Positions 35,842 to 49,104 are shown, counted from the first letter of the stretch. The stretch: 64,000 nucleotides of DNA from Fasciola hepatica (GCA_948099385.1 CANUEZ040000020.1:8588501-8652500); one strand, 5' to 3'. Numbers and translations: made by a program. Notes: generated by a model not told the origin, from the letters alone.

Positions 35842-36863
35842 TGAAATAACGTGGAGTCTAATTTCTTACTACTCACTCGTACAACTTTCGTCTGGAGAGA
35901 TTGTGCGTTCATTTAGAAGTTAAATGACTTATTATCGTGTAGAATGAGACCACATGCAATTCGAGGAAATAGTATTATGTCTTCAATATTCTGAAAAACT
36001 TCGTGTAGTTTATCAATAAACTCTACCTTTTGTGTAGCTACCTAAAGGACGATACTTACTTATTAAGATGTACGAAGATATCAATGGTTCAGTGATTTAT
36101 ATTACTTCACGAAACGGGCTTTCATATTAAAGCATTTGATTTGGTTGGTCATTCGGCAATACATCTCAGTCCGGTGATACGTCCATACCAAAGACCAATT
36201 GATGTTAAAAGCCTCACTTCTCTGACTGTTATCGGCATGCTAATAGGTGGCGTTACCACAATTAAGGCAACACAGTAGAACATTTTAGATCCTTTCAACA
36301 GAATGAATTTTTTATTTTTATCAAAATTATCCGAATAAAAGTCACACAGCTCGAGTTTTTGTAAACGAGCGAAGTTCCCTTCAGTAACCTAGTATTAATT
36401 TAAAAAGCATATCGTAATTCCCTGCTACTTATTTCGCTTTTGTCGAAAATTTCTTGTTTTCTAATGATGAATGTTTACGGAAGATAAAAAGCGCTATCAG
36501 ATTATATCGTCCGTGGGTAGGCAAACAAAATCCCAGTACCGTGCATTCAGTCATTAATAACATGCAATAACTAACTAAGTGTAAACGCAATTAACTGAAT
36601 TTCAGAAATTTGGTGGTAACTATTGTCTGTTCTAATAAATACATCACACAGATTCGCGCCGCAGAATGCTGCACACAAAAACATTTTGGTCTCTATTGGG
36701 GCTTTGTTTGGTTCTCCATTCCAAGTCCCATTTTCATAATTTCCGACCACGAAACTTTAGAATGAGTTTTGTTTTGAAAATGGAGCATGCACGTTCTGTT
36801 GCCGTCACGCGTGAGCAGAGAATAGAAAAAGCCTCGTGTTTCTAACATTTCCGGAGTCTTTAG

Positions 36864-36970
36864 GTTAGGTTCAAACGGAAAGCAGACAAAAGCGAGCCAG
36901 TTAATCCGTTTGGGACTTACGCGGTATCACTTGAATTACAAACAGAAATCATAGACGATAACAAACAAAG
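36864..36970 (+). CDS. Candidate internal exon, plus-strand gene (exon 3 of 5 seen)
   Basis: Acceptor CCGGAGTCTTTAG, donor AAAG then GTATGC. 35 codons in phase 0 plus two bases. Contains RFKRKADKSEPVNPFGTYAV and SLELQTEIIDDNKQ, charged and protein-like. The remaining AG joins the A that opens 41787-41845 to give Arg. It is the most convincing peptide of the plus-strand chain, but I do not recognise its family. Confidence 0.37.
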
Positions 36971-38457
36971 GTATGCAGTAATAAGTTGGAATGAATACTT
37001 TGTTTAATTTCGCTCTTCTGTCCAACCTTGTTAGAAAAATCGAGGAATGTGGAAACCTGATATTAGTAAGCGAAGGTCAGTCAGCCGGTAAATATTTCCC
37101 ACAGAACCCTGTAGAGGGTTGGACTTGTTTAGTATTCTTCTAAAGTTCGTAAAATGTGCAAAAACAGCAGTACATTATGGCTTCAGTAAACTGGAGGTAC
37201 AATCTTAGCAGACCGCTAAGTGGACACTGAGAAAATAATTATTTTTGGGCAACATTTGGTTGTGTAAGGCCAACCTTGTTTTATCCCGAACGAAAACGGA
37301 ATAGATAACTTAACCTGTCAACAAGCTTCTATTACACCGTCGTAGCAATGAATTCCTTGGGGTTTATTACGACAACAACATATGTCATCTTACCCTTTCG
37401 CAGAAAACAAACATGCAAACAAGCTCTACGCTCTATACATTCCAACAGTATCACTGAATGCTTGGGCTGAAGGCTGAATCGAAAAAAAAAGGCTGCACAA
37501 TTCATACTACAACAAGCCGTAAATAAAAGAATAAACAGCTGATCTCATCTATATCACCAACAAAAACCCCTTAGAGAATACTTCGGTCAACCTGCTAAGC
37601 GCAATTCTGTGTCTGCTCCACACTTCGTTTTAAAGTGATGTAGTAAGCCATTCAATATTACAAGCAATGAAGCATGATTTCATCACAATTACTGAGTGCT
37701 TAGGTCTTCTCTTCGTACTTGTCTTCCTTGTTTGAGTATTTAAAAAAATGAGAAATAAACTGTCATAGTTAAAACTCCCCAATTATTACTAGTAGATATT
37801 TAGAGTGTCTCTAAAGTATGTACGCATAACTCCGTTGTAGATGATACCTGTTAGCTGACCACATCATTTCTCTCTCAGACTTCACTCCCTCAGTGTTACG
37901 ATCCGTGCATGCCAACGGCAACAGACTGAACCATCAAAGCTTGCTCGTCAGTGCATGCTTCGACTGACTTCAGATCTTATGAGACAAAAGAAAAAATCTG
38001 CTCTTATTTTTTGCAACTGCTGCGCGTGGAACTGTTGCACACTAGTTGATACCTCACCGAGAGTCCACCTGCGCTTTGATATGCTGCTTTACACAGTCAG
38101 TTACACACAGATCGACCCGTCCGGGTACTGGTCCTACTGATGCACGCTGAGCAATTACGAACCCGAGAAATGAACAGTAAGGAGTGGGAGATGAGGAAGG
38201 GTGTTTGTCTAATCTGAAATACTGAGCTTGCAGACGTGGAGGGTGGACTACCTGACCGAGAAGGCTGTCTGTTTGCTGACTGCAACTCAAAAATACCCTC
38301 TGAAACTTTGTTAGGCGGGTTGTGAGATAACTTTAGCTTACATTCTTTTGATCGAGATGTAGTGGCTAGCGTCATGGAGTTATGTATATATATATTTGTG
38401 AGCTATTCAATGAAGAGTATCTATTCACACTCCAGAGGATTCAAATTAGATCCTAGT

Positions 38458-38460
<3 letters not shown>
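36971..38460. other. No supported gene
   Basis: A stretch with short frames on both strands; overlapping open frames at 38054-38375 (-) are not recognisable. Confidence 0.4.

Positions 38461-38498
<38 letters not shown>
38461..38498. repeat. (TA)n microsatellite
   Basis: Alternating TA, 38 bp, about 70 bp before the large hairpin. Confidence 0.95.
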
Positions 38499-38501
<3 letters not shown>

Positions 38502-38565
38502 CTATAATCATTAGCATAAATTTTAGTTCAATATGAAGACAAGTTTTCAAATGTTGTTGATGGAT

Positions 38566-38718
38566 TACAGCTGTAATCTCATTTGAATCGAATGGAGCGT
38601 GAATAAACAGGGAGTCCATATTTAGGATCACACTCTTCGAAAGAATCACCGTGTGATTCTAAAAATGGACTCCCCGTCCATGCACGTTCCATTCGATTCA
38701 AGTGAGATTACAGCTGTA
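38566..38718. repeat. Large hairpin: 68-bp inverted arms, 17-bp loop
   Basis: Left arm 38566-38633 and right arm 38651-38718 are reverse complements at 60 of 68 positions. Both ends carry TACAGCTGTA, itself part of the palindrome TTACAGCTGTAA. The arms contain AATCTCAYTTGAATCGAATGG and GGGAGTCCAT. No coding frame spans it. It lies about 50 bp before the hammerhead at 38769. Confidence 0.88.
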
Positions 38719-38768
38719 GACCAACTGTGGAGCGCTCAAGTAGAATGATAATTGGGCGGAAGAGTACC

Positions 38769-38821
38769 GGGTACTCATATCTGATGAGCGGCTATAACCG
38801 CGAAACCTGTAGTGTGTTTCC
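38769..38821 (+). ncRNA. Hammerhead ribozyme, all core bases present
   Basis: CTGATGA at 38781-38787; stem II GCGG/CCGC, perfect, around CTATAA (38788-38801); GAAAC at 38802-38806; cleavage triplet GTA at 38809-38811. Stem I is CATAT/GTGTG (two of five pairs are G-U), an internal loop, then GG/CC. Stem III has only two closing pairs and a two-base CT loop, shorter than in the 8.7- and 61.9-kb copies, so activity as a monomer is doubtful. No tRNA-like head precedes it, so it belongs to a different element from those copies. Confidence 0.72.
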
Positions 38822-38885
38822 GGGGAATTTTCGCCCTATCATCCAGATACAATGCCATACTACTCATGTTGATGATGGATGTTTT
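38812..38885 (+). repeat. Dispersed repeat unit downstream of the hammerhead
   Basis: TTTCCGGGGAATTTTCGCCC, then CATCCAGATACAATGCCATA and CTAC. The same order recurs at 49283-49352 with a few changes, which shows that the ribozyme is part of a dispersed repeat. Boundaries beyond this core are unclear. Confidence 0.7.
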
Positions 38886-38889
38886 TATC

Positions 38890-41651
38890 AATTAGTGGGA
38901 AAATTATCCCACCCTTTTGAAAGTACATGCCCTTTTCAACTAAATGCACCTATATAAAAGGTGCGCAAGGTTTCGCCTCCACTGACAACCTTTTTGCTTG
39001 TTGTAATTCACCTAACTTATCGAGTGAATACACGGATACATAGAAACCACTCTTTCGGTGATCAACAAAATCATTCAACTACTTCAAAACTTTTTATTTA
39101 TACCACAGCTATCCCGTCCACGTTAAGCCTGAGTTCTTTTGGCCGGCGGATATAATCATATGGCTTACATGCTTTACTCTCTTATTGCTTTCAGCATGTT
39201 TGACGTAATTGTGTTCACTGTCGCCCCTCAACTGTCCACACTGCTTTGAGTAGTAAACTACTTACTTCCTCAATGGGTAGTATGTTTAATATATATAATT
39301 GTGAAAGCCAAGTTTTCATGTATGCATACTGATGCTGAACGCAGATTGTTTGGGAATGTGTCAAGCCTTCTGTGAGTCAACGATGCAGAGTGTGAGAAAC
39401 AAGTATGTTCCGAATGCGTTTTGGAAACCATAGAACAGTGAACACCGTTTCACAAGTATACATTTGTTGCCATGAAAGAATTACTAACGGGGATGGTGTA
39501 AATTAGGACACAGACTCATTCATATTTCTATCATTCAGACTGGGCAATCCTCCAGTCAGTCTTTTAGCCCAACGAAGATGGCTATATTCGACACCCAATT
39601 CCATTGACATCTTTGAGGTTCTACGTGTATGGATAGGAAAAAAAGAATGAGAAGGCTCCTAATTTGAAAACCTGCTTACTATGGAATTCTGAGTACGAGC
39701 TTTAAGTAACCGTTTTCGGTCACAGATGGATATGTCTACTTAATCGCCTAATTTCGTTGTTGAATAAAACTAAATACTTTAGATTGTTTCATATGAATGC
39801 TTGTTTCTTGTTGTTTTGTCTTGAAGCTAAAGCAAACTAAAAAAAACCTTTCTTAAGCATATGTGAGTGCTTGATCGAGAAAGACTTTTTAACGGCAAAT
39901 CACAGATGTGCAATGGAAGTACGCTGACCTATTATTTGTGTGGAAGTATTTTATTAGACGTAAAACAGCAGCTTAGAAAAGGTCAACGTGTTTTTCTTTC
40001 TCATTGTTACATCAGTTACGCCGATTGCAACAACTAGTAGATCAATTTTCACATTATCAGAACCAGTCCTTCGAAACAATCGTTTATTGTAGTAAGAAAT
40101 GATTTTATACTGACACTTTGGGTTTATGTGACTTTATCATTATTGTTATTACCAGCAAAAAAGAACGAAACCATTATGCCATATTTGATGCACACCTATT
40201 TAAAATTAGTAAAAACTCTAGTAAGAAATGAAGTTCAAGTTCGGTCCCCCGGTAGGGAGGTAGGCAGAGACAGAACGGAACCTATGGTAATGATATAAGC
40301 TTTGTCTATCACTTTTACCATAATTTAATTAAATGATCCACATGGTTATCATGGGCAATATTCACTTCGTTGTTCAAGTTTTTGAACATAAAATTTACAG
40401 ATTATCCTCAGGTAGCTACGGCCGTAAATAAAACCGTAAACTGTCATTTCTGATTTATTTCTTATCTCCACATTCCCACAAAAGAATCTACTGAAGACTG
40501 GTTAGTACATTTCTTTACCACATCAAAATGCGGACATTGGGGTTCAAAGAACCACAAAACTTCCACTTTGTTTCAATCATCTTACGCTTAGCCTCCTCAC
40601 ACGTTTTCGTTACGTGTTTGGACAGAATATACACAAGGCGATTCCAATTATCCCCGAATTCCTTTGCTTTTTATCATTTCACTTTTATTTCCATAAGACT
40701 TGTAATTATTCTAAAATACGGGCTACGTGAGATTTCGATAATTCTTTAATTGAACAAAAGTTCCAGAGGAATCCGAATTTCCCGCATGACCTTGCTTGGC
40801 AGCTTTGAAAGAAATGCGAATAAAACCGTACGTTAAAATAGTAGAATCTAATTCCAGGCATTCACCAGAATTAATACGTGTGCACGAGACTGTCCTTTGT
40901 TGTCAGAGACAGGCCAAATCTGTTCAATTCCTCGGGTACCATATGACTTACGCAGCTGGTAGCACACTGGCGGAAATGAATTCGGAACGGCGTGGTTTGT
41001 AGTTTGATACAATCACCTTCACTGTGTTTGTAATGCTAACAAGTGTAAAAGCACTTCAAATGCTAAAGAGGTGCATTGGTATACGACCCCAGGAATGTAG
41101 TCAACTCTTTTGGGCAATGAGCACATTTGCCCTATATCCGGAAAAGTGAAGATAACCCTACGATTCGTAATTCAGGTAATTTTTGCACCGACCAGTCCTG
41201 TAAACCACATTTCTCCATATCTGTGAGTTTCGTGGTCTATAATTTCTCAAGAAATGTTCGAAACACCAATGAGAAATATATATTGGATCTTGTTCTTTTA
41301 AAAACCAGGCCACATCGTCATCACACGTTGAATTCGCACAATACCATTTCAACCTGAAGAAGACCGGAATGAAATGGGAAAATAACTCCTCAGTCGGATA
41401 AGGCCAGATGTGCCCTGACCGTTACCAATAACGTATATTATTTACCAAAAGATGGATCGGCATTTTGGCATTTAAATTCCCTACCACACAGCAAATGTGA
41501 ATTATAAAATATTGCTTAGATTTTTAAAATGTAAATCTTTTATGAACAATAGGCAACTCGGAGCAGATAGGGGAAAATATCGAGAATTGATCGTATACTT
41601 TATTTCAGCTGTAGAGAATAGTTGAATGATTTGTCGGAAAATGGCTTTTAA

Positions 41652-41654
<3 letters not shown>
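38890..41654. other. No supported gene
   Basis: Short unremarkable frames only (largest about 76 codons). Nothing else recognised. Confidence 0.4.

Positions 41655-41700
<46 letters not shown>
41655..41700. repeat. (TA)n microsatellite
   Basis: Alternating TA, about 46 bp. Confidence 0.96.
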
Positions 41701-41703
<3 letters not shown>

Positions 41704-41786
41704 AACAAAAACAGAAACGTCGGAATTGTTGCTTGTACCAAAAATTATTCCCTGCATTTAACATTTCGCTTTTACTCATTTCACAG

Positions 41787-41845
41787 AGAGCTGATCTCCA
41801 CCCTGAAAGGTTTTATTGCTAAAGCAAACGGTTCCGTTTCACGAG
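41787..41845 (+). CDS. Candidate internal exon, plus-strand gene (exon 4 of 5 seen)
   Basis: The acceptor TTTTACTCATTTCACAG and the donor CGAG then GTGAGT are both good. One base, 19 codons (ELISTLKGFIAKANGSVSR) and one base. The other two frames have stops. The ending G joins GA at 56560 to give Gly. Unrecognised. Confidence 0.33.
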
Positions 41846-44398
41846 GTGAGTAATTCCATGCTTATTGATGCATTTTGTTTCATTGATATACCCAGCTGTG
41901 GTGTTGTTTTGTAAAGTATATTTTTACCCAATTTTCTATCGAATAAAAGAAATATTTAACGAAATACGTACCAATAAACCGCTAATACTTGTGCATAAAA
42001 CGTTTGAGTGAACTTAACACTGACTGATCAGAATTGCTGTTTGGCTAACGGGGTTTTCAGATTGAAATTTTGTGTCAAGCAAATTCCAGAAACTTTTTGA
42101 TACATAACCTTTTGTTCTGACTGACCAAGATCGTGCAGTCTGCTAAATATATTTGCACAAAAGCTGTTTTCCGTTATATGAGGTTTGTTTTTTATGTGAA
42201 TGTGGCGTTTTGCTTAGCCATCATTCAGCAGACCACAGGTGGTGGCGCTGATAAATATCAAACCCATTACTCCCGTATTTGACTGCGAGGCCACGGAAAA
42301 TTGCATAGCCAGAAAAAGTTAACATTGGCATTGGAAGGATTTCAAAGCTGTTTCGTCATTCAGTAATGATATATTTACGTTAGGTGAGGAAAACCGCATT
42401 CATCGGCTAAGTACGTAGGTAAACTATTTTCTGGATCCTGAATTTGTTCTCAGATCCATTCTCATCATTTCTTGCATTTATCACTTACAAATTTAGCTAG
42501 GGTTATTTGAGCTGTGAAGGTGCATAGATGTCATGTATATGACACAAATCATTGGTATAATTTGAAGCTTTTGCTATGAAACTTCCGTCACATGGCCTTA
42601 CTTTGCGACAAACAATGATGTGACATAAATGTGGAAGTGGTATCATCAGCTAGATTGTTGATATTGTGGTATGGAATAAACCCTAAAGTCCTCTTATTCA
42701 GGAAACCAATCGAACGGTAATACTGTACGCTGATATAGGCACAGGCATCATATAAAGCAAGAGAGAAAATAGGCGTAAAGGTAGAAATCTGATTGAAACA
42801 ATGAAACAGTAGTAAGATCCCACTTTCGTGTTTATACTTTGTATTATTTTCATTCATCATCGTATGATTATCATGGACAAAAATGGCTCGTAATATATGA
42901 AACCTGGCCTACGCTTTAGATTTTTTCTCCGTGAATAAGAGCTATCAGCACTAGGTTATTCACAAGTTCACTCGATATGACTCATTCCACTCGGATCCCC
43001 ATGATCACAACAGATTGTTGGAAATTTGGGAATCCTTGAGTTCTACACCAAACATAGATAGACTGGGAATAAAATGATTTATTCTACCGAAGTGGTGAAA
43101 TGGTTTCACAAAATGCACAATGTCACAGAGATCTCCCTGTGATTGCCAAATATAATGTGTCTGAAATATGTAAGCTCTGATTGTAGTGGATATGAGGTAA
43201 GAAACCAAGGCCATAAGCGAACAGAAGCTTGCATCCTGATGAATTCTAATCAACGTTTATTTCTTTCGTCAAATGATTTGGTATTGGAAAATATTGCAAG
43301 GGCATTGGACGTGAAATGGGAATACTCAGTTGCCAATATTTGGAAGGGAAAGGTACTTCCTATTGGTAATTTCCAACCGCTTAAACTCATTTGATAAGAG
43401 ATTGAGTTATCATGTTATTAGAACAGTCGTTCTAAATTGCAGGGAAAACTCTCATTTCCTAGTCCATCGAAAAGATGCAAAGCCTTTTACTTATATATGA
43501 ATAAAAACATACCAGTTTTATTTTCATCAGACTCTGGTCGAAAGAATAGTTATACGAAGAGAGATTGAGCAAGGAGGATCAATTAGTAACAGTTTAACTG
43601 GAAGCAAAAATTCAGTAACCTCCTAGTGGAATACCTATCAGGAAATAAACTGTTTGTTGATGTGCGATGAATAATTCCAAATCCCTAAATACCGTTTCGG
43701 CTGTTCAAATTTTAACTATGACACAAGAAGGTGCCACGCAGAAAGTGCTAGTTTCAAAGGTTTATCTGTGAATAACTTCACTTTTGATAAGGGTAAACCA
43801 GTTAAATTTTTGAGAAGATGCCTTGAACGAATTATTTTTTTCTGCAAAATACAACTAACAGGAGGAAAGACAGGTGAGTACTCGATTCGTCGATAGGTAT
43901 GTACGTGACCAACAAAAGGGTTACATGAAATACTCGAATATTCTTGTATAGATAAACAATCCACCAAGTAAATGCTAGTAAATAACCAATTAAAACAGCT
44001 TGCCACCAAATCTTTTCACGTATATTTCATTTAGTTCAGTGATAAAGCTTGATTTAATAACCTATTTCCCTTAAGTAACATTCTTTCAGGATAAACTGAA
44101 GAATATGGCCTCCCCGAAATCGAGGTTTGACATTTATGCCTATCGGCTTCGGAATCCAGCTTCACTCCCATGGGAAGACTTCAAGGTTCTTGAATCTATC
44201 GCTTCACTGTCCCTGTAAACAATCATGAGAACAAGTTCCGTTAGGAAAGGTAACTGTTTTAACAGTCGATTTGTTCGTTTTGTTGAACTGACAGACCGAC
44301 TGGAAATTTAAATGAAGTATTTATTAGATCCAACAGTTTTTGAAACGCCGTTTTATTTAGCAACAAATGAAACTTAATTTTTCAGTTCGATGATTGAA
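41846..44398. other. No supported gene
   Basis: Several good-looking acceptors occur (42060, 43435, 43535, 44090), but each is followed by an early stop or no donor. Nothing identifiable. Confidence 0.4.
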
Positions 44399-44530
44399 GG
44401 TGGTCAGACTGTTGTAATTTTTAACTCTGAGGCTTACCGGCCCTGGTTCGATTCCCGCCACCACAGGTCATATCCCTATTTGGCCATCTCTCACTGGCTG
44501 CGACCCCTTTTGTCGTGAAACAAGTTAACG
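44399..44530 (+). mobile_element. tRNA-headed short element with decayed ribozyme
   Basis: A-box-like TGGTCAGACTG at 44401-44411 and an exact B box GGTTCGATTCC at 44445-44455. GGTGG at the start can pair with CCACC after the B box. Downstream, CACTGGCTGCGACC, TTTT, GTCGTGAAACAAG keeps GAAAC and a CGAC/GTCG stem, but CTGATGA is lost. Probably a related SINE with a dead hammerhead. Confidence 0.55.
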
Positions 44531-45269
44531 AAGTAAAAAAGAATACGCATTCAAATGTTTGCAAGAATGTATTTTTTTCGTTTTTGACGGGTTACATATC
44601 CGAGCAACAATAACTTTATTCATTATATTCATTCATCCAGTGCTAATCAATGGAGTGTTTCTAAATTATTTTACTTCAAGATATGGAGCACCAAAACATA
44701 CGGTTGTAAATGCAGCTTGAAAAGACAGTAAGAACTATACAACAATCTTCTGGTTTAATTCGTGGTCTTTCGACTGGCAAGCTCTACTCAGAATTAGAAC
44801 GTTTTGGTTTGAATAGGGGGAAATTATTTTGGATCAAAAAACGGGGAACTATTGGGATTGACTAGTGTAGCTCCCTGGTATCGGACTTATTTTCTGTGAA
44901 GAATAACTAATTCTGATTCATCGTAAAGTAGCTGTACTTGTAGGAGTTTCTTCCCTACTCAGAAAAACGTTTCCCTTTACCATATTGGGCAAGGATAGAT
45001 ATGTATGTACATACTTCCTCTGTTTAGTGAAAATTCAAACGGTAAAAATGAAAATACTTCAGGAACTAACATTTAAGAGGCCATATTCTGGTTCAAAAAT
45101 CATTCTGAAAGAGATTCCTGGCTTTTGTTGATAGATTTACTGTGAATAAACGACACCAGACTAATCGGCCACTAGACAAAAAATAAACAAATAAAACATT
45201 TAGATTCGGTTTTTTGCTATTTTTCAAGTTGCAATAAAGAAAATCGATTGCTACTTCACCGTGGTGATC

Positions 45270-45840
45270 CCGTTTGTGTGTCACGAGGGCTCCGAGAGCT
45301 ATGTAAGTTGGGGCCTAAAGCGCTTCTTCAGGGTCACCCATATCAGGCAGGCCGAGGGCAAGTAGACAGACAGAAGCGACGCGTCTTTGGTAAATGGTGT
45401 GGGGTGATTTTAGACTGGCAGCAAGCCCTCTACGTAAAAGCTAGAGCAAACCGCAGAGCATAAAGTTACGTTCATAAATGTAGCCAGACACTAAGTAAGG
45501 CCAATAGTTCTTGCCTGCTACTCGTTTGTCCTAAGTTAAGATCCACTAGGATGTTTTGGGCACCCTCGACTGGCGTACGATGGTGCGTAAGACTTATGAA
45601 CCGACTGTTCGGTCACCGGCTCCAAACACAGAAACTTCCTGCTGCTCGACAGGTATAACTTGGTTGTGCACGGACTACAGTAGCTACGTAGAACAATATG
45701 CCAATACGTTGGGGACGCCACTTTGTAACTGATTCCCAAGATTCTTCAAGAACCTTTCCTCTACACAAGCCGCTCACGGGCAAGGGCCATTCAGGACATT
45801 CACGAAGCTGGCTCATCCTCTCGCATGTGCAAGCAGCCGA
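45270..45840. other. G+C-richer unclassified segment, possibly a dispersed repeat
   Basis: About 570 bp clearly richer in G+C than its surroundings, with broken frames on both strands (for example 45248-45463 + and 45536-45816 -). No motif is identifiable. The composition suggests imported or repeat-derived DNA. Confidence 0.3.
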
Positions 45841-48660
45841 AAAGTAAGTTAGTATGAAGCCTAGATGACGACACTAAATCAGCACCGTGGATTAGTGATT
45901 GATATTGACTGACAAATCTCGTTTTTCTTGCCCGTCTTCACGTCAAATAACCGCGAATGGTTTACGCGTGGTGCACGAACAAACGTAAGCATGTTACTGT
46001 ACTTTCAAAGGAACTGAATCAGTAGGAAGATAAAGTATATTGATGACATGAAAACAGTTACCAGCTTGTACCTAGAAATGCACGATAATTAAATTCACGA
46101 TAGCTGCGAAGGCTAAGAGTTTATGGGAGTTCTATTTACTGTTTTAATTCGAATACTCTCGACTTAAGGTTTCACAAGCCGTATGGGATCAGCGAAATCG
46201 CAGATGTTTAGTCCGAATCCCGAAGGTTAAACACAAACACTTCTTTTGGGTTCTTTGAGGATCTCAAAAGCTTTCCAGATCCGTACACGCGTAGTAGTAG
46301 GTAACTTTCGAGAATCCGTGAGTTCGCTTGATCCCAATAAGCAAATGCACGGGGTATTACTGTATGTTTCGCATTCATCACGGGACTGACGTTTGAAATT
46401 GGATGCTGACGGTTGGTAAATACGCTTCCTGTATGGATAATGGTTCCAACAACAATCGAAATAAATGTCGACGAAAAAGCCATAAGTGATGATTGGTCTC
46501 AAACCGAGAGTTGCGAGATCACATTAATCCATTGCCAGTCACTCTACCTTCTGGCAGCCTACAGTTTACCATAATTGCCTTCTTGAAATGTTGTGGCATC
46601 TGTGAATGGCAGATAAAAAGGCAGGCAAAATATTTTCATGGGTATTTTTCTACAAAAGTTATTGTGCCTTTTTGTTTGCACCATGAGAGTTTATACCTGT
46701 CAAATGAATAAAAAACTTAGACAGACTATTCTTATCTTCTGGATACACTTACGATAATGCAAAATGCACTTGATGAAAGAGTGTAGTTTTGCCTCGATGG
46801 ATACTGTACTGTTTATATCTTCTTGAGAATCGGTTCCGCGTTGCTCTGCTTTCTGAAGCCGAACTCAGAAACAAGCTGAGAACCATCAAGAGGTGAACTA
46901 GATTTTCAGAGAAAAAAGGGAATAAAGTTCCACCGTAGATGAATCAAGACATAGAAGTTGTTCTCTCGCTTAGAACGGCAGTAGGGAATACCAACAATTC
47001 ACAATGAAAGCTGCTTCTGAAACGTGATCTGTCCCGCTTGACTTGAACTATGATTTTAGTTCAAACTAAGACCAATAAATCATTTAAAAGAAATTTTAGC
47101 AACGCACCCAGAGTAAATAGTTGATCATTATTTGGACTTGATGGATTGTAATTCTCTCATCTGTTTGATTTGAACCACTGATGCATACATCCTCCAAGAA
47201 AGATTCAAATGCTTGTGACAGGTGCAAAAAACGATGTTACTCAAGCCCTTCCCTAAACAAATTCGTGAAAAACCATGGATTGCAAAAGCTGTAGCCAAAA
47301 AGAAGATCAAACACAGGCCTGTTCAAGGAAAACCGTGAAGTCGCGTTCAATTTTAGCATAGATGAATCATGGATAAAAACACTCTGATGTCAACTTTTCC
47401 TTGTTCAAAGTATGCTTACTTGAAATGACAATATTACTTTTAGTACAAAACGACGGGCTGAGATTAAAGAACTTGTTTTTCGAACTTCTCAGAACAGATC
47501 GCTGGGGGTTCAGTGCCGTGTTTGCATTGCTTTTTTGCTTACTTTATTCATCATCCACCTATTGAATATTGTCATAGATAATCCGTATACACAAAAATAA
47601 CGAAACAGTGCTGGTCATGGTTTATGTTCTTCAAGTGAACGGCATCTCTAGCTGATTTCCTAAACTGAAACCATCTTTTTCTCCACCGCGGATTTTCCAA
47701 GTATTTTGTGAATAATCCTCTGCATTCCTCTACGTCGTAGAAGGTTATTTAACCGCGTTATTATAAACGAAATGATACGTTATCGGAGGTGCATATTTGC
47801 CTGTCAGATCAACAGTTGTTACTAGGATTTAGTCAAGACAATTTAGAAAGAAGCGGGTGAAAGATTAGTGAGGTTATTTATTCATTTCGTAACCCGTGTA
47901 GCTAAGCAAAATGGAACCTCCGACGTTTCTTCACTGAAAATAATAAAGATGGGCATCTTTTTCATTTTTTTCACATTATTCGTAGTTTTTTATAAAGGTG
48001 GACACATTCATGCTGAATTTGGTGCTTTTTGTCTATTTGCAGACACGTGAGTCACACAAAAGTAAAGATATCGATGTTTCCTGGTTCGATTTTACACGCT
48101 GCTTTCGAAATCTTTTATTCAACCCTCTGCTGAATACAGCCCATCTCCGATTCACACATGGTCTCATCTACTTATCTTTTTACCCGAGCTCACATTTTAA
48201 TTATTTCTTCCTAACTATGAAGATCGAATGAAATCTTCATAATGAAATGCATTACAGAACATTGGCTTTCTCTCTCTTAGTAATATTTTCATTGATCTTT
48301 ACATTGCTCCTATAGCCGGGCTTCTTCATTATATCATTGTTCCAGCGGAGCCCTCATGAGCGAAAAAACACAATTTCAGTTAGGGTTTATTTGCCAAAAT
48401 CCAGCAGCATAAAGTGATACGAAGTGCAACGGATAGAAAACTGGCTAACAACGAATTCAGCCATAGCAAGATCGGATTGATATGACATGCAAAAAAGGAA
48501 ACAAGCCTTCACCTAACATGAAGCTTGGTTAAGTAATTATTACCTTGGACAGGGCTGATTTGTAATAAGATATGACTTGTTTGTGTGACCTTTGGGTGAG
48601 CCGGTTTAATCATAGGCTGTGGAAGTAGAAGTTTTCAAAAACTATCTTCTTGGTTATGTT
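45841..48660. other. No supported gene
   Basis: Short frames only; two overlapping 91-codon minus frames at 46208-46502 are unrecognised. Confidence 0.4.
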
Positions 48661-48666
48661 TCTTCG

Positions 48667-49104
48667 AAAAATATTGTCCTGCTTCACTTTCATTCTCTCC
48701 ACTCACTGAGAACGGCCTCGCTTTTTACAACAACTGGAAGTTAAACCTCAGAATAACAAAGTGTTCAGGAGTTTTGGCTCTCGGGTATAAACCGGACTGT
48801 TTTGCACCAATGAACAAAATAAGTCAACTAGTTGACCGCCACATGTACGTCCGTAGACAAGTAAACATCGTGCACGTAAATCTGCTAGTTCCATCAGAAG
48901 TGTATTCTACTTGCAGGAAATCACAATTCACCTTTCACTGGATACGTTGCCTCACTGGTTTAGGTTGCGAAAACCAAATCCACTATAGCAGTTTGCTGCT
49001 AGAATTTTCAACCCGAAGTTCAGTTTATTGCAGATATCTTACAATCATTATGTTCAGTGTTCACTTAGAAACCATAAGTTATCTCCGGTGCTTCGAAAAA
49101 AGTT
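48667..49104 (+). pseudogene. LINE fragment: post-YADD and thumb region
   Basis: Open from about 48680 to a stop at 49104-49106. ENGLAFYNNWKLNLRITKC then GVLALG resembles the W-x-L-x-x-N-x-x-KC-x-VL segment after motif C. SLLLEFSTRSSVYCRYLTI then FSVHLE resembles LLRSFSTRxxxxLLxxYxTxVRPHLE of CR1/Jockey elements. The catalytic motifs A-C are not present nearby. It ends less than 200 bp before the 49.28-kb repeat unit. Confidence 0.5.

Noticed and set aside
44401..44465. A tRNA gene at 44.4 kb
   Set aside because: The boxes are good but the T-arm and anticodon arm do not pair properly; a SINE head fits better.
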